Source: JBLUOA01 sp048060095 (GTDB lineage Bacteria > Pseudomonadota > Alphaproteobacteria > Rhodobacterales > Rhodobacteraceae). From it: 64,000 bases of DNA. How positions within the stretch are numbered: position 1 is the first letter of the stretch; each line of letters opens with the position of its first letter. A model generated the notes under the pieces. That model saw only the letters and a list, made by a program, of their open reading frames with translations, was not told the origin of the DNA and made no database searches. The stretch is taken from contig NZ_JBLUOA010000002.1 of assembly GCF_048060095.1 (NCBI RefSeq), positions 62,001-126,000 of the forward strand. The letters are read 5' to 3'. This document shows, in pieces, positions 26,961 through 36,117 of this stretch. A program made the translations under genes and the position numbers.

Positions 26961-27956
26961 TTATGCCGCCCGCCCGCCCCGCGCGTTGATGAAGGGTTCA
27001 AGCCCCGGCTCCGGTCGCCCGAACAGCCGAATGATGCTGCCCCGCACCGCAAGCCGCAGCTTCTCTGTCAGTGACAACACGTTCCCGACGCCAAGCCGAA
27101 TGTGGGATTTAACCAACCCCCGCGCCCGCATTTCGGCAGGAACCGCGAAGGCGGGATGGTTGAGGAAGCTCCTTCGATCCGCCGATCTGGCCGTTTGCCA
27201 CGCCCGTTGCTGCAAAATACGGACGGAGCGTTTCAGCGCCAGTTCGCTGCGCAGATACCCCGCGCGGGCTCCCAGATCGCGCAGCGTTCCCTCGCCGTTT
27301 TCGGCCCAGACGGCAAGCGGCTCCATCGCGACATAGATCGGCTCTTCGATAGCGAAGGTGCGCATGTATTCCTGCAAGGTCGCGCTGCAATCATAGTGGA
27401 TTTCGAGGTCGGACCGCGCCTTGCGAGACCAGAACAGCCCGCCATTCGACACGCCGATATCAGACAGCAAAGTCATGCGGAACAGGTCGGGATCGTAGCG
27501 CATTTCGACTAACTTCCTGTCGAGTATTCCCGCAGCGCTAAGTTCGGCAGACCGCGTGCCGCTTGCGTATTCGATCAGTTGATTGCGCAGAACAATCTCA
27601 ACATCGTGTTGTTCGCAGCAGGCGATATTGTCCGCCATGAAATTCGGCAGAACGAAGTTATCGTCCTCAACCACGCAGAAATAATCCGCCTGCCGGGGAT
27701 TGGAGCGGGCAAAGCACTGGTCGATGTTTTTTGAGGCAAAGCGCTGCGGCGCATTCTGCACGAACGTGATGCGCGGATCGTTCATCCCCTCGACCGTCGC
27801 GCGGGCAGATCCTTTGGGATCATCGTCAAAAACATCGCAAACCCAGTTTGTGTGGCTTTGCATCTGCAAACTTTCCAAACATCGCCCAAGCGCTTCGGGC
27901 CGGCGGTATGTCGGGGTGCGGACGTGGACCAGCGGGGATGTTTCGTGTCCGATCAT
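26961..27956 (-). CDS. Glycosyltransferase family 2 (unassigned step)
   Basis: This 331-residue GT-A enzyme opens with VHVRTPTYRRPEALGRCLESLQMQ, with the acidic donor site in FCVVEDDNFVLPNFM. Its C-terminal third is basic and helical. It directly abuts the exoO-like gene (no bases between stop and start), so the two are co-translated. By position it could add one of the later side-chain sugars, as ExoU or ExoW do, but the sequence does not let me name it. Confidence 0.85.
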   Translation of the reverse strand: MIGHETSPLVHVRTPTYRRPEALGRCLESLQMQSHTNWVCDVFDDDPKGSARATVEGMNDPRITFVQNAPQRFASKNIDQCFARSNPRQADYFCVVEDDNFVLPNFMADNIACCEQHDVEIVLRNQLIEYASGTRSAELSAAGILDRKLVEMRYDPDLFRMTLLSDIGVSNGGLFWSRKARSDLEIHYDCSATLQEYMRTFAIEEPIYVAMEPLAVWAENGEGTLRDLGARAGYLRSELALKRSVRILQQRAWQTARSADRRSFLNHPAFAVPAEMRARGLVKSHIRLGVGNVLSLTEKLRLAVRGSIIRLFGRPEPGLEPFINARGGRAA

Positions 27957-29324
27957 TCAGGGCCTCATCTGCGCGTTATCTGCCTGCGTTCCGGTGTCGG
28001 CGGCTTGATCCCGCTGTCTGGCGGGCCGCTCAACATCTTCCAAGCGAACGATCTTTCCGCCCGGCCCGGCGTCGGACACCTGACTGCCGTGTAGGCTTGC
28101 CAGTTTCCGCGCTGCATCCGGCCATGCGCCGTCTTCTGGCAGCAAATGGGCGACGTTCCAGTCCGGCAAAAAGCCCAGCGCGAATACACCCGCTTCGCCT
28201 TGCGCGAAAACCGATGCGGGATTCGACGATGCGGTGACGCGGGCCCAGTCTTCTGCATCCCAACTTTCGCCCGCGCGGGGAACCGCGATCTGCCTTGCCT
28301 GACGCGCGGCGCTCGGAAAATCGTCAATTCGCTGGCCCTCCGCCAGCAGAACGACATTCTTCGGCAGATCCGCCCCACCGTCGCCATTCATCCGGCGTTT
28401 CGCCACATGCTCTTTCACCGACCGGGCGAGCTTGGCTGTCAGCGTCGGTTTGCGCCCGAGCTTCGCCAGCGCGCCGGTGTAGCGGCGATTCTTCAAGTCC
28501 TGCACGACCTTTTCATAGGCCAGCGACTTGTTCAGCAGACGCGCGCGCGACTCCATCAGCGCTGTCAGCTCGTGATCCATGTCGGGATAGCCCTGTTTCA
28601 GATCATCCTGCACCCGGATCATCCCCTCCACGTCATCCGGTGTGAAACGATGCGAAACGGACTGCCCGTGACGGCGATAAAGGTAGTAGGACTGCCGCAG
28701 CACCCGCAGCCGCCCGCCGTTCAACAGGAACCGCAGGTAAAGATCGTGATCTTCGCCGATGCGGATATCTTCGCGATACCTCAGGGCTTCGAGGTGGTCG
28801 CGCCGCAAGATCGGCTTCAGATATCCAAAGGGCGGCTGCGATCCATTCTGAGTATCGACCATCTGGGCGGCCGTCACTTCGAACGATCCCTTCGGGAACT
28901 GCTGACCAAGCAAAGTTTCCGGCCGGTAGCCGGGCGTTTCGCGAAAGTAAATCAGATCGTCGGCAACGCCCGTGTAGTTCATATCGTGGGCGGCCTCTAT
29001 GAGCCGCTCGAATCTCTGCGGATGAAGAATGTCGTCAGCATCGACGATCGCGATCCACTCTCCGATTGCGACATCTAGCGCGCGATTCCTGGCCGCCGCT
29101 GGACCGCCATTGGCCGTCGCCTCGACAAGCCGAAGGCGGGGGTCCCGCTTCATCATGCGTTCAACGATTGCGACGCTCTCGTCGGAGGAGCCATCGTCAG
29201 ATACGATCAGCTCCAGATCGGGCATCGACTGCACCAAAACAGACGAAATCGCAGCCCCAATATGGGCCGCGCCGTTGTAGTTCGCCATGATGACCGAAAC
29301 GCGGGGTTTGGCTGCTGCGGACAT
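27957..29324 (-). CDS. exoO: ExoO-like glycosyltransferase (GT2) with long C-terminal extension
   Basis: The N-terminal 250 residues are a GT2 domain (VSVIMANYNGAAHIGAAISSVLVQS; ELIVSDDGSSDESV; GEWIAIVDADDILHP with the DADD donor site; IGEDHDLYLRFL). ExoO adds the fifth sugar of succinoglycan. About 130 further residues after the GT domain are polar, with no recognised motif, and are longer than expected. The ATG at 29324 is used; the frame opens farther upstream without a ribosome site. Confidence 0.72.
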   Translation of the reverse strand: MSAAAKPRVSVIMANYNGAAHIGAAISSVLVQSMPDLELIVSDDGSSDESVAIVERMMKRDPRLRLVEATANGGPAAARNRALDVAIGEWIAIVDADDILHPQRFERLIEAAHDMNYTGVADDLIYFRETPGYRPETLLGQQFPKGSFEVTAAQMVDTQNGSQPPFGYLKPILRRDHLEALRYREDIRIGEDHDLYLRFLLNGGRLRVLRQSYYLYRRHGQSVSHRFTPDDVEGMIRVQDDLKQGYPDMDHELTALMESRARLLNKSLAYEKVVQDLKNRRYTGALAKLGRKPTLTAKLARSVKEHVAKRRMNGDGGADLPKNVVLLAEGQRIDDFPSAARQARQIAVPRAGESWDAEDWARVTASSNPASVFAQGEAGVFALGFLPDWNVAHLLPEDGAWPDAARKLASLHGSQVSDAGPGGKIVRLEDVERPARQRDQAADTGTQADNAQMRP

Positions 29325-29489
29325 TACTGAATTTTCCCTATAGTTGCGGCAAAGAAATAACAGAACATCCCGAATTTCCAACAATACTTGCCGATAGGCG
29401 GCGCGTTACGGCGAGGATATGCCGAACATAGCGATCAACCTTGAATTGCTTTCCATCTGACGCGCGAACAGTGCATTTACGGTGCGAAA

Positions 29490-30302
29490 ATGACACAAGG
29501 AAAAGGCAAAACTGTGGCGTTTCAGAAACAGGCAAAACAATTGATCGGGGCGGCGGCGCTTTCGCTGCTTCTGTCACCGATGGTCACCGCCGCCGAGTTG
29601 CCCCGTGGCACGACGTTTTTTGACGATTTCGACCACCTTGATCGCGGTATTTGGGGCGTTTCGGATGGATGGGTGAACGGCGACTGGCAGAACTGCGAAT
29701 GGGCGCGCGATGCGGTGGCATTCAACGACGGCGTGCTCAGCCTGACTTTCGCCGCCGCTGACGCCGTGTCTCGCGATTATACCTGCGGCGAAATCCAATC
29801 GCGCCACACCTATGGCCATGGAGCTTATGAGGCCCGTATCAAAACGGCTCACGGCTCCGGCCTCAACGCCGCGTTTTTCACCTATATCGGCCCGCACCAC
29901 GGCAGACCGCATGATGAGATCGACTTTGAAGTTCTGACCCGCGACACTTCTCACGTCAGCCTCAACACATACGTCAGTGGCAAGCCAGTCAATGGCAGCT
30001 CTGTCGCCCTGCCCGCCCCATCCGACGACGGCTTCCAGACTTACTCGTTCATCTGGGCCGAGGATGGGATCAAATGGTATGTCGATGGCGTCTTGGTCCA
30101 CGAAACCGCGCCCGGCACGCCGCTTCCAACCAATCCGCAGAAAATCTACGCGAGCTTCTGGGGCAGTGAGACTTACGATGACTGGATGGGGCCGTTTGTC
30201 GACCCCGATACCCCCATAGCGATGGAGATCGACTGGATCGCATTCACCGAACAGGGAGATGGTTGTCAGTTCCCCGGCTCCGTCCTCTGTGCGTTGGAAT
30301 GA
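29490..30302 (+). CDS. exoK: ExoK-like endo-beta-glucanase, GH16
   Basis: This secreted GH16 glycanase has a signal peptide (LIGAAALSLLLSPMVTAAEL) and the catalytic motif E-I-D-F-E in HDEIDFEVLTRD, with the nucleophile and acid/base glutamates. Flanking motifs are FFDDFDHLDRGIWGVSDGW and FWGSETYDDWMGPF. ExoK cleaves nascent succinoglycan to set its molecular mass. Two cysteines near the C-terminus (GCQF, SVLCALE) may form a disulfide. It is divergent from exoO and 4 bases upstream of the polymerase gene. Confidence 0.85.
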   Translation: MTQGKGKTVAFQKQAKQLIGAAALSLLLSPMVTAAELPRGTTFFDDFDHLDRGIWGVSDGWVNGDWQNCEWARDAVAFNDGVLSLTFAAADAVSRDYTCGEIQSRHTYGHGAYEARIKTAHGSGLNAAFFTYIGPHHGRPHDEIDFEVLTRDTSHVSLNTYVSGKPVNGSSVALPAPSDDGFQTYSFIWAEDGIKWYVDGVLVHETAPGTPLPTNPQKIYASFWGSETYDDWMGPFVDPDTPIAMEIDWIAFTEQGDGCQFPGSVLCALE

Positions 30303-30306
30303 CATC

Positions 30307-31524
30307 GTGACCCACGCGGAACACCCTCACCGACCGGCGGAGCAGATGGTTATCACCGTTTCGCCGGATATCGCCCTGAGCCTCCTCGCGCTCGGGGCGC
30401 TGGTGTTCGTTCCGGTCAGCGGCAAACTTGGTGCGGTCGGCTTTCTGGCCGCTGGTGGCCTGCTGATCCTGCGGCGACCTGCGACGATTGCAGCGGATTG
30501 CCTGCGGTATTGGTATATCATGGCTTTGCCGGTTTACTGCGTGATGTCAGCGCTTTGGTCGCAATACCCGCCGGAGTCCTTCCGTTTTGGCGCGCAACTG
30601 ATCGTCACTGTGGCCATCGCTGTTGCCATCGCAACCCGGCTATCGCCGCGCGCGTTTTGCAGGGCGCTGTTTATGCTGCTCGGCATTGCCATGCTAGCCA
30701 GCATCGCCTTCGGGAATGTCCGCAACGACACCGGTGCCTGGCTTGGCATATTCGGCAGCAAGAACGCCTTGGCGGCGGCGGCGGCGACATTCGTCATCAT
30801 CTCGGTCGCGCAGATGATCGACCGACGGAATTCCGCCCGATTTCGCGGCGCAGCGCTGGCTGGGGCGTTCGTCGGCTGTGGCATTTTACTTGCCGCGCAA
30901 TCGACCGGCGCTGTGATGAGCGTTCCGCCGATCCTTGCCCTTCTGCTGGCGCTTACCTTGATGCACCGCCTGTCTGCTGTTCAAAAGGCGGGCATCGTCA
31001 TCTTCGCGATCCTTTTGGCAGGGCTGATCGGCCTGCTCATAACCGCGAATTATGACGCGCTGGTCGCCTTGCTACTTGATAAAACCGGGAAGGACATGAC
31101 CCTGACCGGGCGGACAGAGCTTTGGGAGATCGCGCTTGATTTCATCCGAGAACGCCCCCTGTTCGGGATGGGCTATCAGGCGTTCTGGGTGAGGGGCCAT
31201 CAACCCGCCGAGGCGCTTTGGTTCATGTTCGGCATCGACAGCCGGGGCGGGTTTAACTTCCACAACACCTATCTGTCGAACGCGGTCGAAATCGGGCTGG
31301 TCGGCGTCACACTTCAGGTCTTTATCCTTTACGGCGCGGCGATCCTGACCGGGCGTTGGGCGCTTCGGACCCGGAACGCCGACGCGACGTTGCTATTCGG
31401 CCTCGTCATGCTTGTCGTTTTGATCAGCTTCGTCGAAGTCCCGGTCTTCTTCCAGTTCAGCCTGCGAACGGTCATCATCCTCTGCGCCTTTATCTTCGCG
31501 ATCAAAGCGCGGAGGGCGACCTAG
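30307..31524 (+). CDS. exoQ: ExoQ-like polysaccharide polymerase (O-antigen ligase fold)
   Basis: This inner-membrane protein of about 405 residues has ten or more hydrophobic segments and the Wzy/ExoQ loop signature GRTELWEIALDFIRERPLFGMGYQAFW followed by FHNTYLSNAVEIGLVG. It would polymerise repeat units on the periplasmic side. The GTG at 30307 follows the exoK stop by 4 bases; an upstream in-frame start at 30259 would overlap exoK. The stop is shared with exoV in the palindrome CTAG. Confidence 0.83.
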   Translation: MTHAEHPHRPAEQMVITVSPDIALSLLALGALVFVPVSGKLGAVGFLAAGGLLILRRPATIAADCLRYWYIMALPVYCVMSALWSQYPPESFRFGAQLIVTVAIAVAIATRLSPRAFCRALFMLLGIAMLASIAFGNVRNDTGAWLGIFGSKNALAAAAATFVIISVAQMIDRRNSARFRGAALAGAFVGCGILLAAQSTGAVMSVPPILALLLALTLMHRLSAVQKAGIVIFAILLAGLIGLLITANYDALVALLLDKTGKDMTLTGRTELWEIALDFIRERPLFGMGYQAFWVRGHQPAEALWFMFGIDSRGGFNFHNTYLSNAVEIGLVGVTLQVFILYGAAILTGRWALRTRNADATLLFGLVMLVVLISFVEVPVFFQFSLRTVIILCAFIFAIKARRAT

Positions 31525-32417
31525 GCCGCGTCACGCGAATACTTCCGAACGAGTCCGTCTACCGCTTCGACCGCCCGGCCCGTCGCGCGTTCAACCTCGC
31601 TATCAGCGCTTAGCTGTGGGTCGATTTTCGCCAGATTTTGCATACTCCGCGCCGCAATATGATGGCACGCGACGTTCAAAGGTCTGGCGAGAGGCCCGCC
31701 CAAAAACGCACGCGCCTTCGGCCCGGAACCGGATCGCCCCGTGGTCGCGGCCCATCCTTCGCGGCCGTTTGACGGAAACAGAAAGGCGGGCCGATAGTCG
31801 ATGTTCAGCGACCGGGTGAAGTCATACCACTTGAACCGATGCACTTGGTTCATCGTCCGCACCCCGATCCACGGCGTGCGCAAGGCATCCGCGACAATCG
31901 CGCCGTGCATCGCCTCCGCAATCAACAGATCCGCACCGAGAATTTCGGAAATCACCTGCTCCGGCGGCTTTGACGGATCGATGAAATGCACACCGGCCAA
32001 TTCACAGACCCTCTGCCAATCGCCACGTTCGATGCTTTCGTAATGGGGCATGAAGGCGACGCCAATCCCGTCAGCGGGTGTTGGCAATGGTGTCTCGCGC
32101 AGCAGGATCGCGGAGTCCGCAATCGCCAGCGCGGGGTCGAGGCCCAGCATCTCCGCCGTTTGGGGGCCGCGGACAAAGCTGAATTCCCACATACCGTCGC
32201 TGATATCAGGCATCGGGGTATAGCCGCCATAGCCCGACCCAACGACGATCTTGCGCGCCGCTTTCGGATAGATGTTCTGGATCAACGACCCGACGCCGAC
32301 GAATAGCGTGGACTCATCCTCGTCCAGAAACCCGTCGGGCAGAAAGTGCTGCCACATCGTCTTGTTCAACTCGTCCCCGAAATTCGGCGGATCGCCCTGG
32401 AAGTAGGTGAGTTTCAT
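31521..32417 (-). CDS. exoV: ExoV-like polysaccharide pyruvyl transferase
   Basis: The 298-residue product matches the pyruvyl-transferase family: NFGDELNKTMWQHF near the start (the GDE motif), RGPQTAEMLGL, and AEAMHGAIVADALRTPWIGV with the conserved histidine. ExoV adds a ketal pyruvate to the terminal sugar of succinoglycan from phosphoenolpyruvate. It starts in an ATGA overlap with exoT. Its presence predicts a pyruvylated, acidic polymer. Confidence 0.83.
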   Translation of the reverse strand: MKLTYFQGDPPNFGDELNKTMWQHFLPDGFLDEDESTLFVGVGSLIQNIYPKAARKIVVGSGYGGYTPMPDISDGMWEFSFVRGPQTAEMLGLDPALAIADSAILLRETPLPTPADGIGVAFMPHYESIERGDWQRVCELAGVHFIDPSKPPEQVISEILGADLLIAEAMHGAIVADALRTPWIGVRTMNQVHRFKWYDFTRSLNIDYRPAFLFPSNGREGWAATTGRSGSGPKARAFLGGPLARPLNVACHHIAARSMQNLAKIDPQLSADSEVERATGRAVEAVDGLVRKYSRDAA

Positions 32418-33919
32418 GCGGCGGACCTTTCCGGTTTGCGAAGAATTGCCAGCACGCGCCCTACGCGGCGGTGCGAGAGTGTGAAGAGGGTTGCGGCATA
32501 AACGACAGCCCCCACCAAGATTTGAAACGGCAGGGTCACGGCGGGCGCGACGTCGACCGCCGCCACACCGAGGACGGCCGCGGACATCACGACCGTCGCG
32601 AGGATCGGATCGCGGAACTCAGACAAATAGGCCAGCGGTTTGCAGTCGAGCAGCGCGGTCGTCATCCAGACCGAAACCGGCCAAACAATCAGCGATTTCA
32701 AGACCAGCGCCGTCATCATCGTGGTCAATCCGTAATGGAACGTCAGCATGATCGTCAGCACCGTCGTACCCTGCTGCAAAAGCTGATAGTAGAACCACCA
32801 GTTCGCGTGGCCCTGACTTTTGATCAGTGCGCCTTGGATCACGCCAATGCTCGCCAGCACGCCCAGCGCGCAGAACGCCTGAATGGGAAACGCCGCGCCG
32901 CCCCATTTGGGGTCGAGCAATTGCGCGAGCACATCGTCGATGACCAGCGCGACCCCGGCAAACATCGGCAGGCTGACCGCAGTTGACGCGAACGATGCGA
33001 TCATGAACGCCTGTCGCGCCTTGTCACGATCGCCCTGTAAGGTCGACAGCAAGGCGTGTGTGACCGATGACAACGCCCCCGACACCAGTTGGATCAGGAT
33101 CATGAAGCACCGCTGCGCAAAGAAGTAGAGGCCGAGTATTTGTGTTCCCGCCAGCGCGCCAAGAACGATGTGATCAAGGCGGATCGTGTCGAGCATTCGG
33201 TTGCCGGACGCAAAGACCCCGTAGCGGGCAAGCTCTCTGACGGCGCCAAGGCGGAACGCCCTGCCCGGTCGCCAGCGTGTAACCCAAAACGCCATCGCGC
33301 AGATCACGAAACTGGCCGAAACCTGACTGACGACAAGCGCCCAGTAGCCGTATCCGGCAAACAACATGGCGAGCGAGATCGTAATGCTGACCAAGCTCGC
33401 GACCGACGTGCGCAGGGCCAGCAGCTTGAATCGCATGGACCTGACAATCAACGCATTCGGCACGGCGGCGGAGAGTTCCAGCGGAATCCGCAGCGCCAAT
33501 ACCGGCAGCAGGAAGGCCAATGCAGGCTCCTCCATCCACGTGGCGATCAGCGATCCGCCGAAAACGAACGGCTGCATTGCGATCAAGCCGAAGCCGACGG
33601 TCAGCCAGAACACGCTGTCCGCGTGGTCCTTCGTCATCAACTCCCGCTGGATCAATGCCTCTCCAAACGCGAGCGGTGAAAACGCGATGGCAACGGAAAC
33701 CAGCGCGGTCGCCAGACCGATCAGGCCAAAGTCTGACGGCGACAGAAAATACGCGCCGATTACAAAGACGACGGCAGAACTGATCGTCGGCAGCAAGGTA
33801 TGCAGCGATGACCAAAGCACGCCAATAACGGCCGCGCGGGACCGTCCGCGTGACATATGCGGGTGGTAGCCGCGAGGTTCAGCACCGGACGTGCTGTCTG
33901 CTGCGGTGGCTTGGCCCAT
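32414..33919 (-). CDS. exoT: ExoT-like Wzx flippase (MOP superfamily)
   Basis: This 501-residue membrane protein has about 12-14 hydrophobic helices and the start VIGVLWSSLHTLLPTISSAVVFVIGAYFLSPSDFGLIGLA, typical of polysaccharide_synt/Wzx flippases. It moves the lipid-linked repeat unit across the inner membrane. The ATG at 33919 is used since it lies just after the exoY stop (23 bases). An upstream frame extension to 34018 would run through the end of exoY. It is coupled to exoV. Confidence 0.85.
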   Translation of the reverse strand: MGQATAADSTSGAEPRGYHPHMSRGRSRAAVIGVLWSSLHTLLPTISSAVVFVIGAYFLSPSDFGLIGLATALVSVAIAFSPLAFGEALIQRELMTKDHADSVFWLTVGFGLIAMQPFVFGGSLIATWMEEPALAFLLPVLALRIPLELSAAVPNALIVRSMRFKLLALRTSVASLVSITISLAMLFAGYGYWALVVSQVSASFVICAMAFWVTRWRPGRAFRLGAVRELARYGVFASGNRMLDTIRLDHIVLGALAGTQILGLYFFAQRCFMILIQLVSGALSSVTHALLSTLQGDRDKARQAFMIASFASTAVSLPMFAGVALVIDDVLAQLLDPKWGGAAFPIQAFCALGVLASIGVIQGALIKSQGHANWWFYYQLLQQGTTVLTIMLTFHYGLTTMMTALVLKSLIVWPVSVWMTTALLDCKPLAYLSEFRDPILATVVMSAAVLGVAAVDVAPAVTLPFQILVGAVVYAATLFTLSHRRVGRVLAILRKPERSAA

Positions 33920-33942
33920 CTCTGTCCTCGACCCCTCGCGCG

Positions 33943-34635
33943 TCAGTATGACCCTCGCGCGGCGACGACGGCCGGGACGGTTTTCAGGATGATCAGGCAA
34001 TCCGTTCCAAACGACCAATTGCGCACATACGAAGAATCAAGCGCGACCCGCTGGTCGTAGTCGACATCACTGCGCCCGCTGATCTGCCAAAGTCCCGTGA
34101 TACCGGGGCGCGTGTTAAGATAGTGCATGGCGTCGGTGCCATAATTCTCCAGCTCATCCCGAACGACGGGGCGCGGGCCGACAAAGCTCATGTCACCACG
34201 CAGGACGTTCAGAAGTTGCGGCAGTTCATCGACGCTATAGGCGCGCAGCACGGCACCTAGTTTCGTAACACGGGGGTCTTCGCGCAGCTTGCGGTTCACC
34301 TCCCATTCCCGCCGATCTTCGGGATGGGATTTGAAATGCGCCTCAAGCACCTCGTCACCATTGCTGACCATCGACCGAAACTTCCAGCAGCGGAACGTGC
34401 GGCCCCGAAACCCGATCCGGCTGTGCCCGTAAAGCACCGGGCCGGATGAGGTCAGCTTGACCGCCAGCGCGACCAACGCGAACAGCGGCAGAAGAACGAT
34501 CAAGCCAAGCGCGGCGAGCGATATGTCAAGCAACCGCTTTACCCGCCCCCCAACCGCGACGCGGCGGTTCTTGACCGGATAGGCGATGGGTTTTCTATCG
34601 AACGCAATCGTGCTGCCACTGTCCAGACTCGACAT
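33943..34635 (-). CDS. exoY: ExoY-like undecaprenyl-phosphate sugar-1-phosphate transferase
   Basis: This 230-residue initiating transferase has one N-terminal membrane segment (LLDISLAALGLIVLLPLFALVAL) and the family's cytoplasmic core: KFRSMV, LRAYSVDELPQLLNVLRGDMSFVGPRP (DE and the PRP motif) and TGLWQISGRSDVDYDQRVALD. ExoY starts synthesis by moving galactose-1-phosphate to the lipid carrier. It is the first gene of a leftward exoY-exoT-exoV run; the promoter should be in the 327 bases upstream. Confidence 0.9.
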   Translation of the reverse strand: MSSLDSGSTIAFDRKPIAYPVKNRRVAVGGRVKRLLDISLAALGLIVLLPLFALVALAVKLTSSGPVLYGHSRIGFRGRTFRCWKFRSMVSNGDEVLEAHFKSHPEDRREWEVNRKLREDPRVTKLGAVLRAYSVDELPQLLNVLRGDMSFVGPRPVVRDELENYGTDAMHYLNTRPGITGLWQISGRSDVDYDQRVALDSSYVRNWSFGTDCLIILKTVPAVVAARGSY

Positions 34636-34962
34636 CGTTGTGCTCCCGAAGATCTGATGAGAATTACCGCATCTACTTATCGCGAGCCTTTGTCGAAGGG
34701 CAGCACACTAACGTCAGACGCGCACGAAAAGGCGATAACTCGCGTATATGGTGAGTGAGTGGGGATGCGTTGAAACGGCGGGCCGGAAGGGCGATCAAGG
34801 CACAACCCCAGTTTATCGCGATTTTCAGCGCGTCAAAGCGGTGTTTTCCGGTCGGCAATTTTCTGCATTTCAAAGCGGGGAAATAGGCCGATCAAATGGG
34901 TGCCGCGCGATCCCGCAGGCATGAAATCGCCACTTGCCGTTACGGTAAGCCGTTCGATTCAC
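34636..34962. other. Intergenic region upstream of exoY
   Basis: These 327 bases lie between the end of the exoL-like gene and the start of exoY, both leftward. They should hold the exoY promoter, but I see no clear sigma-70 boxes, palindrome, terminator or supported small gene. A short minus-strand frame at 34673-34873 lacks a ribosome site and any recognisable sequence. Confidence 0.5.
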
Positions 34963-36102
34963 CTACGGGCGCGGCAACACCGGGCGCAACGCGGCGTCGA
35001 TGTCTTCGGGGCGCAGGCGAAAATCCTCATCCGGTTTCGCAAGGATCGCCGCGGACAGCGCTTCGATATCCTGACGGGACAACATGCGTAGCGCTTGCAC
35101 GAGGTCATCCGCGCTTGGCGCTGGAATCGCGATGCCCAACCCATCGGCCTTCACCCGCCGCCCGGTTTCAGTATCGGCAACCGCAATCGACGGACAGCCA
35201 AACCAGCTTGCCTCATATATCCGATTGGGCAGCAACCAGTCGGAATTCGCCCCCCGCTGCCAAAGATCTTGCGCCCAGACGAGGTCACAAGACGCATATA
35301 TCCGGGCGAGATCATCGGGGTAGGAATAAGCCCCGTGGTAGGTGACATTATCCCGCTCTGCCACCGCCTGATCGAAACCGGGAAGCGCATGGTGATGCAC
35401 ATTCCCGTGAATCGCGATCTGCACATCCGGACCCATCTGGTCAGCCGCTCTCATCAGGATATCGAGGCTTGGTTTGCAGCGGATCGATCCGACCCAGCCG
35501 AGGGTCAGCGGTTCGCCGTCGGCCTTGGACGACGCGCTCGACGGCCTAGGCGCAGGTGCCCCATCAAACCACAGCTTGTTTTCGATGATCGATACCGGCC
35601 CCCGATACCCCTGCACGGCATCAAAGTAATGCGAGACAAATCCCGGTGACGACACGATCAATAGCTGCGTTGACGCCAACAACCGCCGTTCGCACCAGCG
35701 CATCACCGCGCCGACGGTATCAGAGCGCGTGAACAACCCATGTATGTCGAGGCATTCATAAACCAACGGCGTTTTCCGCCGCCGCAGCACCCGTCGCGCC
35801 GCCCACGCGATCAGCAACAAATCGAAGTTGCGCGCGATGATGACGTCACACTTTCGCACACCATTAGGCGCGCTGAGTATCCGGCGCAACCCGCCAACAA
35901 GCTTGATCAGCCGCTTTCCAAAACTGCGGTTTTCGACATGGCCAAGGTCGACATTCGGCCAGTCCGGCGCGAAATCCGCGTTCATGTTCGACCGCCTGAA
36001 AGAAGCGCTGCTGACTGCGTGGCCAAGCGTCTGCAAACTGCGTATCCGCCGGATCTGCGAGGCTTCGGTCAGGTCGAAGGCAAAGACGAAGATACGGGCG
36101 AT
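34963..36102 (-). CDS. exoL: ExoL-like glycosyltransferase, apparent ATC start codon
   Basis: The 379-residue GT-B protein has a donor domain with LGWVGSIRCKPSLDILMRAA and LLPNRIYEASWFGCPSIAVADTETG, and an acceptor domain with CDVIIARNFDLLLIAW. The pattern fits ExoL, which adds the third succinoglycan sugar. The first canonical codon, a TTG at 36036, would cut off a well-formed N-terminal strand and helix (ARIFVFAFDLTEASQIRRIR). Reading back, AGAAGGAG lies 7 bases before an ATC at 36102 and no ATG, GTG or TTG occurs between. ATC is therefore the likely initiation codon, unless the base is a mutation or error. Confidence 0.72.
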   Translation of the reverse strand: MARIFVFAFDLTEASQIRRIRSLQTLGHAVSSASFRRSNMNADFAPDWPNVDLGHVENRSFGKRLIKLVGGLRRILSAPNGVRKCDVIIARNFDLLLIAWAARRVLRRRKTPLVYECLDIHGLFTRSDTVGAVMRWCERRLLASTQLLIVSSPGFVSHYFDAVQGYRGPVSIIENKLWFDGAPAPRPSSASSKADGEPLTLGWVGSIRCKPSLDILMRAADQMGPDVQIAIHGNVHHHALPGFDQAVAERDNVTYHGAYSYPDDLARIYASCDLVWAQDLWQRGANSDWLLPNRIYEASWFGCPSIAVADTETGRRVKADGLGIAIPAPSADDLVQALRMLSRQDIEALSAAILAKPDEDFRLRPEDIDAALRPVLPRP

Positions 36103-36109
36103 GGTCCTG

Positions 36110-36117
36110 CTCCTTCT
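36110..36117 (-). promoter_or_regulatory. Ribosome binding site that fixes the ATC start of exoL
   Basis: On the minus strand AGAAGGAG is followed by CAGGACC and then ATC GCC CGT. The strength and 7-base spacing decide for the ATC at 36102 over the TTG 22 codons downstream. Confidence 0.6.

Noticed and set aside
34673..34873. Minus-strand frame of about 66 codons upstream of exoY
   Set aside because: No ribosome site, no recognisable sequence, and composition that fits non-coding DNA.
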